21,585 nucleotides of DNA. Origin: JASGKO01 sp049840595. Its GTDB lineage: Bacteria; Verrucomicrobiota; Verrucomicrobiia; Chthoniobacterales; Chthoniobacteraceae. The notes under the pieces were generated by a model, which made no database searches, was not told where the DNA came from, and saw nothing but the letters and a program-made list of their open reading frames with translations. This document shows positions 16,269 to 21,585 of the stretch, one piece after another; positions within the stretch are counted from its first letter, which is position 1; each line of letters opens with the position of its first letter. The translations under genes and the position numbers were made by a program. The stretch is taken from contig JASGKO010000040.1 in the NCBI GenBank assembly GCA_049840595.1, forward strand, positions 1 to 21,585, given 5' to 3'.

Positions 16269-18621
16269 TTAAGCCCCCGCCATCATCAACTCCGGCTCGG
16301 CGGCGCTGATGATGCCTTCGAGATCGAGCAGATCGGTGACGCGCTGCTGGATCACGGCGGAACCCAGAATGCCAGGGGCGGCTGTCCTCTCGTTGACCGC
16401 AAGGGTCTCGTCCACGATTTCGCTGATGTGGCCGACCACGAGGCCGATGCTCCGGCCATGGCGGGAGTGCACCACCACGTGCATCGGGCTCGCCAAAGCG
16501 GTTCGCGCCTGGTCCATCCTCGGCACATAGTTTGCGACATCGATGAGCGGCATGATCTGGCCGCGGTATTGCATGACCGCGTGCTGACCGCCGCGTGCTC
16601 GACCTGCGAGGACGGCAACTGCTCCAGCCGCGCCACCTGCGAAAGCGGCATCGCCATGCGGTTGCCCTCGCCGCCCTCGAAGAGTAGCAGGGTCTGGCGG
16701 GCGTCGTCGTGCACCGCGGACTTTCTTTTCGATCGCGAATGGCGCTTTCATGCACCTTCGCGACCACGCGGGCGCGCTGGGCCACGCCGAGCACGTCGAG
16801 AATCAGGGCCACATGGCCGTCGCCCATGATCGTCGCCCCGGCAAAGCACTCGAGATCCCCTTAAGGTGCTTGCCCAGCGGCTTGACCACGATTTCCTCGG
16901 TGTCGTTGATCTCATCGACGATGAGGCCGAACTGGCGGCCGTCCGCCTGGAGCACCACGATATTGACGCACGTCGTCGCGCGCCTTCGCTGGCCGGTCCG
17001 GAACGAGCTCCAGTTCACGGTCGAGATAAGCCAGCGGCACAAGCTTGCCGCGCAGCCGGTAAACAGGCGCGCCATGGAGCATCTCGATGCCGCTGCCGCG
17101 CCTGCTCGCCCTCCAGCCGCACGAGTTCGAGCAGGCTGACCTGCGGGATGGCGAAGCGGTCCCCCGCACGGTGACGACCAGCGCCGGGATGATCGCCAGC
17201 GTGAGCGGGATCTTGATCTTCAGCGTGGTGCCCTGCCCGGGCTCGCTGTTGATATCCACCGAGCCGCCGATCGCGCGATATTCGTGCGCACGACATCCAT
17301 GCCGACGCCGCGGCCGGAGACGTTGGTGATTTTTTCCGCCGTGGAAAAGCCGGGCAGGAAGATGAGGTTGAACGCTTCGCGGTCGCTCATGCGGGAGGCT
17401 TGTTCCTGCGTGATCGAGGCCTTTCTCGACCGCTTTCTCCTTGACCCGCGCGACATTGATGCCAGCACCGTCGTCGCGAATTTCGATATTCACCTGGCCA
17501 CCCTCGTGGTAGGCGCGGAGCATGATCACCCCCTCGGCCGACTTGCCGGCAGGACTCGCGCGGGTCCGGCATCTCGATGCCGTGATCGACCGAGTTGCGG
17601 ATGATGTGAGTGAGCGGGTCTTTGATCGCCTCGATGATGGTGCGGTCGAGTTCCGTCTCGTTGCCCAAAGTTTCGAGGCGGATGTGCTTGCCGAGTTCGT
17701 TGCAAAGGTCGCGGATGATGCGCGGGAACTTGCCGAAGACATTTTCAATCGGCTGCATGCGCGTCTTCATGAAGCTCTCCTGAATCTCGCTCGTAATGAG
17801 GTTCAGGCGCTGGGTCGCGTTGTGAAAGCTTTTGTCCGCCACATTGTCGCTGAATTGCAGATCTGGTTGCGCGCCAGCACCAGCTCGCCGACCAGGTTCA
17901 TGAGCTTGTCGAGAATGTCGACATCGACACGGATGGTGGATTCGGAAAGACCACCCGCCCGCACGGGCATGGAGGTGGGCATTTCCTTTGCCACGGGCGC
18001 GACGACGGGGGCGGGCACTTCCGCCACCGGCGCGGGCGGCACGGGAACGGCTGCAGCAACCATGACCGGAGCGGGAACGCTTTCCGGCGCTTCGGTCTCC
18101 GCCTCGGGTGCTTCGACCAGGGCGGACAGGCCAGCCAGGCTCTCCAGGGTAAAAGCCGGGACTTCCACTTCCGCCGGAGCCGGGGCTTCCACCTTGGCGG
18201 CTTTCTTTTTCACCGTTTTCTTCGCCGGAGCTGTTGCTTCCGCGGATTCCTCCGCCAGCTTGGAAAGTGTCTCAATGTGATCCGCGTAGCCGATCTGCGG
18301 CTCGGAGCCGGTCTGCTCGATAATGGTAAGGGCCTGACGCACCGCATCCACCATCGAAAGCAGCGCCGACGCGCGGTCCACGGTGAGCACGAGCTTGCCC
18401 TCGCGGATCTTGCTCAAGAGGTTCTCCCCGGTGTGCGCCAGCTTTTCCAGGCGACCGAAATTCACGAACCCACAGGTGCCCTTGAGCGTGTGAATCGTGC
18501 GGAAAATACTGTCGAGACTCGGCTTGTGGCGTGGGTCTTTCTCCAGCTCGACCATCGCGCGGTCGAGCATGTCGAGGTTTTCAAAGCTTTCTACGAGAAA
18601 CTCCTTAATCAGGTCGTCCAT
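16269..18621 (-). CDS. cheA: CheA histidine kinase with two CheW-like domains, split by about ten frameshifts
   Basis: CheA autophosphorylates under receptor control and passes phosphate to CheY and CheB. The gene reads cleanly from ATG 18621 to about 17865: HPt domain with phospho-His44 (RTIHTLKGTCGF), then an Ala/Pro/Glu/Val-rich linker without a recognisable CheY-binding P2 domain, then the P3 dimerisation helices (DILDKLMNLVGELVLARNQI, from about residue 229). Downstream the protein continues only by changing frame about ten times: IIRNSVDHGIEMPD (N box), EIRDDGAGIN (G1), SGRGVGMDVVRTNI (G2), GQGTTLKIKIPLTLAIIPAL, a first CheW-like domain (FAIPQVSLLELV to ALILDVLGVAQRA), then a second (RQTLLLFEGGEGNRMAMPLS to VVGHISEIVDETL) and the stop at 16269. 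Restored length is about 784 residues. Conserved sequence resumes after each break, so sequence error is favoured over a true pseudogene. Confidence 0.88.
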
Positions 18622-18773
18622 GATATTGTGGGGATTAGTTCTGGAATCGGATGCCTTCCGTCGATTCAAAGCAGCGGATGAGACATGGATTTGCCTCACA
18701 ATTTCGGACACCGGCTGGCTAACTTGAGCCCCATTTCTGCCGGGTAAGCAACTCTCCGTCCGGGGACCGGCGA

Positions 18774-19226
18774 TTACTCGCCGAGGATGATCCAGTGATC
18801 GATCAACTCCAGATCGTCGCTCTGATCCGGCACGAGCCCCATCAGGGCCAGCCGGTCCTGGATCGTCTCGTAGGTGGCGGGCTTCATGATGTATTGATTG
18901 GCACCACTCCTGAGGGCCAGGGATACATCGTGCATATTACTCCGCGCCGTGAGCATCAGCAGCTTCGTCGTGTCGAGTTGGGTGCGCCTGCGCACCGCTT
19001 CCACAAATTCCAGCCCGCTCATCCGGGGCATGTTCCAGTCCACCGTCACCAGATCGAAATGGCCATTGCCGTCCAGTTGCAGGAGCGCCTCGGCCCCGTC
19101 TTCCGCCTGCACGGTTTCAAAGCCAAAATCATGCAGATACGCGCAAAGCACGTCGCGCATCAGCTTCGAATCGTCGAGAATCAACGCCCGCATCGTGGCG
19201 TGATTCGATTCCCCAGGGCTAATCAT
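18774..19226 (-). CDS. cheY: CheY-like response regulator upstream of cheA
   Basis: A 150-residue receiver with acidic residues in LILDDSKLMRD, phospho-acceptor Asp63 (VTVDWNMPRMSG), the switch residue in LLMLTARSN and a Lys in YIMKPATYE. It is related to the two operon CheY copies but more distant and has a longer acidic C terminus (DQSDDLELIDHWIILGE). The ATG at 19226 is fixed by a strong AGGAGG five bases upstream; Met12 is a weaker alternative. That ATG overlaps the stop of a small upstream ORF by four bases. The gap of 152 bases to cheA shows no clear terminator, so cheA may share its transcript. A third CheY, or the main flagellar one, is possible. Confidence 0.92.
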   Translation of the reverse strand: MISPGESNHATMRALILDDSKLMRDVLCAYLHDFGFETVQAEDGAEALLQLDGNGHFDLVTVDWNMPRMSGLEFVEAVRRRTQLDTTKLLMLTARSNMHDVSLALRSGANQYIMKPATYETIQDRLALMGLVPDQSDDLELIDHWIILGE

Positions 19227-19414
19227 ACCGGCCTCCTCTCGATCGGGAGCGTTTCCGCCCCCTCTTCCACCATCCATTCTTTCGCCAGATCACCCATCAT
19301 CTCGCAAAGCTGCGCCTCGGATGGCGCAAAATTGACAGCAGACAAAGCCATGGGATGTTGGGTGGAAGGAAGAAGTTTTTGAAAAAAGGCTTCCTCCTGG
19401 CGGCTTGGATACAT
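19223..19414 (-). CDS. Small ORF of unknown function, coupled to the cheY at 18774-19226
   Basis: This 63-residue ORF (MYPSRQEEAFFQKLLPST at the start) ends in an ATGA overlap with the cheY start. It has no transmembrane segment or signal peptide; residues about 32-51 (SEAQLCEMMGDLAKEWMVEE) look like one acidic amphipathic helix. A weak AGGGT ribosome site precedes the ATG at 19414; an internal ATG at 19351 would give 42 residues. I do not recognise a family. In favour of it being real are the exact stop/start overlap, as seen between the proven che genes, and its place first in the transcript. Against it are its small size and lack of recognised homology. Confidence 0.5.
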   Translation of the reverse strand: MYPSRQEEAFFQKLLPSTQHPMALSAVNFAPSEAQLCEMMGDLAKEWMVEEGAETLPIERRPV

Positions 19415-19479
19415 ACTACCCTGTATCGTCCGGATTGACTGGAGATTGAGGAGTTTCCCACCATATTTGTTACCCCCAC

Positions 19480-19495
19480 TGGCATAAAAACTGCA
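19480..19495 (+). promoter_or_regulatory. Possible sigma-54 type -24/-12 element
   Basis: TGGCATAAAAACTGCA has GG and GC separated by exactly ten bases and agrees with TGGCAC-N5-TTGCA at all but two core positions. It lies only four bases before the ATG at 19499, so a transcript from it would start at or inside the annotated gene, which weakens the call unless the real start is the GTG at 19511. Confidence 0.25.
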
Positions 19496-19498
19496 CTT

Positions 19499-19909
19499 AT
19501 GGATCAAGCCGTGACTGCCCAATCCGCCACTCCAAAGTCCCTTACGATTCTTTTCGCCGATGATGAAGCAATCGTCCGCAAGGCGATTGGGCGCACGCTG
19601 GAGCATCTGGGGCACCGGGTGCTGCTGGCCACCGATGGGAACGATGCCCACCGTCAACTGGAAGAGCTGGGCGATCATCCGCCCGATTTGCTGATCACCG
19701 ACGTGGACATGCCCGGCTGTGATGGCCGCGACCTGGTGGCACTGGTCCATGAACGTTATGCCACGATGAAAGTCATCTTTACCTCGGGCAAAACCCAGCC
19801 CGACCTGCTCAGCGCCGCCAGGACGGATTCGCAAATCCGCTTTCTGGAAAAGCCCTTCTCCCGCAGTGATCTCATCCAGTGCCTGGAAGAGTTCTGCGGC
19901 GAGGCGTAA
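19499..19909 (+). CDS. Stand-alone response regulator receiver protein
   Basis: A 136-residue receiver-only protein with the acidic pair at 21-22 (LFADDEAIVRKAIG), phospho-acceptor Asp68 (LLITDVDMPGCDG), switch Thr/Ser in VIFTSGK and the conserved Lys in FLEKPFS. It belongs to the receiver type usually found in NtrC-like or hybrid-kinase systems (EKPFS ending) rather than to the CheY type of its neighbours. It has no output domain. It is divergent from the small ORF/cheY unit with an 84-base gap and convergent with csrA. There is no Shine-Dalgarno sequence before ATG 19499; a GTG at 19511 is an alternative start. Its kinase is not in this window. Confidence 0.9.
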   Translation: MDQAVTAQSATPKSLTILFADDEAIVRKAIGRTLEHLGHRVLLATDGNDAHRQLEELGDHPPDLLITDVDMPGCDGRDLVALVHERYATMKVIFTSGKTQPDLLSAARTDSQIRFLEKPFSRSDLIQCLEEFCGEA

Positions 19910-19925
19910 GCGGGTTGATCCGCTT
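19908..19925. terminator. Hairpin at the end of the receiver gene
   Basis: AAGCGG (19908-19913) and CCGCTT (19920-19925) pair around GTTGAT, beginning within the stop codon of the plus-strand receiver gene. The stem is short and lacks a following T-run, so terminator function is uncertain. Confidence 0.3.
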
Positions 19926-19969
19926 GATTGATCCGGCCTGAATCCAGCAAACATCCAGCGACCATCCAG
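19918..19969 (-). repeat. 11-base-period GGAT motif array in the csrA 3' region
   Basis: On the minus strand, in the direction of csrA transcription, CTGGAT occurs at 19964-19969, 19953-19958 and 19942-19947, followed by CCGGAT at 19931-19936, all exactly 11 bases apart, then GCGGAT at 19918-19923. The spacers between the units differ, so only the hexamers are conserved. GGA is the core of CsrA-binding sites, and repeated GGA motifs are the mark of CsrA-sequestering RNAs; an 11-base period could instead suit a DNA-binding protein (one helical turn). Confidence 0.5.
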
Positions 19970-20014
19970 GGAAATGCCCTCCCGTAACGCTTCGCGGGGC
20001 CGGACTTTCCTCTC

Positions 20015-20280
20015 TTATTCCTGGGCTGTGCCAGCCACCTTGGCCGGCCAGTTGAGCCCCAGGCTTTGATCGTCGGCACTCGAGTTTCTGCGCCTGCTCC
20101 AGGGCCTGCACGTTCTGCTCGCTCACCTTGGCAAACAATTCTCCGCGATAGATCGGCACGAAGCGCGGGGCCTCGATGCCCAGCCACCTTCACCACGTCG
20201 CCATCCACCCGCTTGATGATAATGCGGATGTCGCTGCCGATACGGATTTCCTCATCTACTTTGCGGGACAGGGTCAGCAT
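20015..20280 (-). CDS. csrA: Carbon storage regulator / flagellin translational repressor, frameshifted
   Basis: CsrA is a small dimeric RNA-binding protein that represses or stabilises mRNAs by binding GGA motifs, often near ribosome sites; in flagellated bacteria it controls flagellin synthesis and is antagonised by FliW. The N-terminal half MLTLSRKVDEEIRIGSDIRI and RVDGDVVKV is in one frame; after one apparent extra G near 20181 the protein continues as GIEAPRFVPIYRGELFAKVS in another. A second shift near 20090 would lead to DDQSLGLNWPAKVAGTAQE and a stop at 20015-20017; this C-terminal reconstruction is less certain. Restored length is about 88 residues. The start is supported by AAGGAG (20288-20293) seven bases upstream, inside the end of fliW. 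Confidence 0.85.
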
Positions 20281-20282
20281 TT

Positions 20283-20743
20283 TTAAGCTCCTTTGGTTTC
20301 GTCGATCACCGGATGCTCCACGGAGTAGCGTCCATAGTTATTGCTCGAAGAATGACCTGTTTCCCGATAAAAGTCTCCTGATTTATCACAATCGGAGCCA
20401 TCAAATTCACCGTCGCGAACTGCAGCTTGAGCGATTTCACCGTCAGCACCACCAGCACCAGCGGCTGAGGACTGCTGGCGTGAATGCCCAAAAACTCGGC
20501 ATCATTGTCGGAAATCTCCACCTCGTAACCCGGCACCAGCGGCCCGGGCTCGACAACTGGCAGGCGCAACGGTTCGTCGCCAAGACCATGCAGCCACATC
20601 AGCGGATAGGCTGCTTCGTTGTAGAGCAGCTCGCACTCCTTCAAATTCGGAAGCCCGGGCAATCCCGTCGGGAAATGATAGACGGCTTTCGAAGAAAGCT
20701 GCGCCGCCTGGCCCGCATTCGATTCAATCGTCATCGTCGTCAT
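20283..20743 (-). CDS. fliW: Flagellar assembly factor FliW, frameshifted near the C terminus
   Basis: FliW binds CsrA and flagellin and releases CsrA's repression of flagellin translation once flagellin is exported. The protein starts MTTMTIESNAGQ and shows the family core FPTGLPGLPNLKECELL, then FLGIHASS and ATVNLMAPIVIN. The direct frame ends early in a non-conserved tail, but one missing A near 20337 restores the family ending NNYGRYSVEHPV followed by IDETKGA and a stop at 20283. Restored length is about 152 residues, normal for FliW. It is separated from csrA by two bases and from flgL by 19 bases, the usual flgL-fliW-csrA order. Start choice between Met1 and Met4 is open, with no clear ribosome site. 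Confidence 0.9.
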
Positions 20744-20762
20744 GGTCGTGAGGGGTTTTGAG

Positions 20763-21585
20763 TTATTGCAGGTAGTCGAGCAGCGAATGCGACATCACTT
20801 TGGCCGCCGTCTGGATCGCTGCCTGATAAGCCGTCTGGCTCTTGGTAAGTTGTATGAAGCCTGCGCAATATCCACATCATTAATGTTGCTGATGCGGGTC
20901 GAGACATCGGAAAAGGAATCCGTCAGGCTCGTTTGAATGGACTGGATGCGGCTCTGCACCGCCCCGATGCTGCCCACCATGTTGACCAGATTGTCCTCCG
21001 AGTTGCTGAGGGTGGCCTGCGACGCTGCGACAGCCGAGGCGTCGTGATTTTGCAGGGCACCATACGAGCGTGATCAGTTGATTGATGAAGGTGGCAAAAG
21101 ATCCATTGGTCGAGCCATCCGTGTAGGGCGAGAAGCTCGTGTTGGGCCCCATCTGAATCGAAGCGCCAGCCGAGGCGCCGACATACGAGACGGAGGTGAT
21201 CGCGCCGCTGCTGTCCCGATTGGCCACGAAAGGCGCGACATCCGTATCCTCCGCCCGGCGTCGCTGCCGTTGAACTGCTGGTTGGCCGCGCTGATCGCCT
21301 GCTCGATCAATCCCGAAACCTCCACGCCATAGGAGTCGAACGACTCGGAGGAAGTGATGGAATTCCCCTGGAGGGCGATCGAGGTGGCCCGGCTGGCGAT
21401 ATCGTTCAGCGAATTGACCGCGGTGTAGGTGCTCTGGTTGATGTCCAGCGCGTGGCTCGTATTGTCGTAGTATTGCTGGAAGCTCGCCCCTTCGGTCTGC
21501 AATCCAAGCAACTGCTGGGCCTTCGCCGGGTTGTCGCTGGCCTGGGTGATCTGCTGGCCACTCAAGATCTGCTGCTGCAACTTCG
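20763..21585 (-). CDS. flgL: Flagellar hook-associated protein 3 (hook-filament junction), 5'-truncated by the window and frameshifted
   Basis: FlgL forms the junction between hook and filament and belongs to the flagellin-like family. The window begins close to the N terminus at LQQQILSGQQITQASDNPAK, the conserved family opening. The chain continues through NSLNDIASRATSIALQGNS and LIEQAISAANQQFNGSD, then changes frame near 21255 to NRDSSGAITSVSYVGASAGA, again near 21060 to the HDASAVAAS coiled-coil region, and again near 20848 to the C-terminal DVDIAQASYNL, KSQTAYQAAIQTAAKVM and HSLLDYLQ. This ending (helix plus LLDYL) is the FlgL/flagellin hallmark. The stop is at 20763-20765. FlgL rather than flagellin is preferred because fliW-csrA follow and the middle domain is short. 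Confidence 0.85.

Noticed and set aside
16141..16827. A separate CheW gene or 228-codon ORF after cheA
   Set aside because: The CheW-like segments here continue the CheA C-terminal domains once frames are restored; the long frame itself switches from real to Arg-rich nonsense.
19415..19498. Sigma-28 type flagellar promoter for the small ORF/cheY unit
   Set aside because: GACGATA-like and GAAA elements exist but the spacing and match are poor.
19223..19954. A 243-codon minus-strand gene
   Set aside because: Its first two thirds are antisense to the clear receiver gene and look like shadow; only the last 63 codons, with the ATGA overlap, were kept.
19756..20280. A 174-residue extended CsrA fusion
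   Set aside because: The frame leaves CsrA homology after VVKV; the conserved second half of CsrA is in another frame, so the extension is an artefact of an indel.
1..21585. tRNA, rRNA, CRISPR arrays, insertion sequences, defence or phage genes
   Set aside because: Looked for on both strands by eye; no cloverleaf, rRNA core, regular spacer array, transposase or terminal repeats were found.

Overview
The window is GC-rich bacterial chromosome and most resembles a motile member of the Verrucomicrobiota or a nearby PVC lineage. That assignment is inferred from protein style and from the folP-dacA-glmM neighbourhood, because there is no rRNA marker here. No tRNA, rRNA, CRISPR array, transposase or phage gene was seen.

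Left part (1-5181): the 5' part of a minus-strand gene resembling M29 aminopeptidases runs off the left edge. Divergent from it is a plus-strand cluster: folP (dihydropteroate synthase), dacA (diadenylate cyclase), a 58-residue one-helix protein resembling only the membrane anchor of CdaR/YbbR, and glmM (phosphoglucosamine mutase). A PhzF-family isomerase gene and a YbjQ-family gene follow. The dacA/cdaR/glmM order is the classic link between c-di-AMP synthesis and cell-wall precursor synthesis.

Middle part (5186-18621): a long minus-strand chemotaxis locus. In transcription order it holds cheA (HPt, no recognisable P2, two CheW-like domains), a methyl-accepting chemotaxis protein (MCP), a strong intrinsic terminator, then a tightly packed run of MCP, cheW, MCP, MCP, cheY, cheR, cheY, cheB. 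Several junctions are 4-base ATGA overlaps and the rest are about 27-32 bases, so the second block looks like one operon. The four receptors share the cytoplasmic signalling domain almost perfectly but differ in the periplasmic four-helix sensor region. No cheZ, cheC, cheX or cheD was found.

Right part (18774-21585): upstream of cheA lies another cheY preceded by a small overlapping ORF. Divergent from these is a stand-alone receiver protein on the plus strand. Then come csrA, fliW and the C-terminal part of flgL on the minus strand, the usual flgL-fliW-csrA module that ties flagellin/hook assembly to post-transcriptional control. The 105-base gap after csrA carries a striking 11-base-period array of GGAT motifs.

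A key caveat is that six genes (the M29-like gene, glmM, cheA, csrA, fliW, flgL) are split by single-base indels, more than twenty in all. These are concentrated at 1-735, 2700-3115, 16590-17865 and 20050-21260, while about 13 kb between and around them is free of them. Many indels are in short homopolymers and protein sequence is well conserved on both sides, so local sequence error is the simplest explanation. Those genes are annotated as single frameshifted CDSs.
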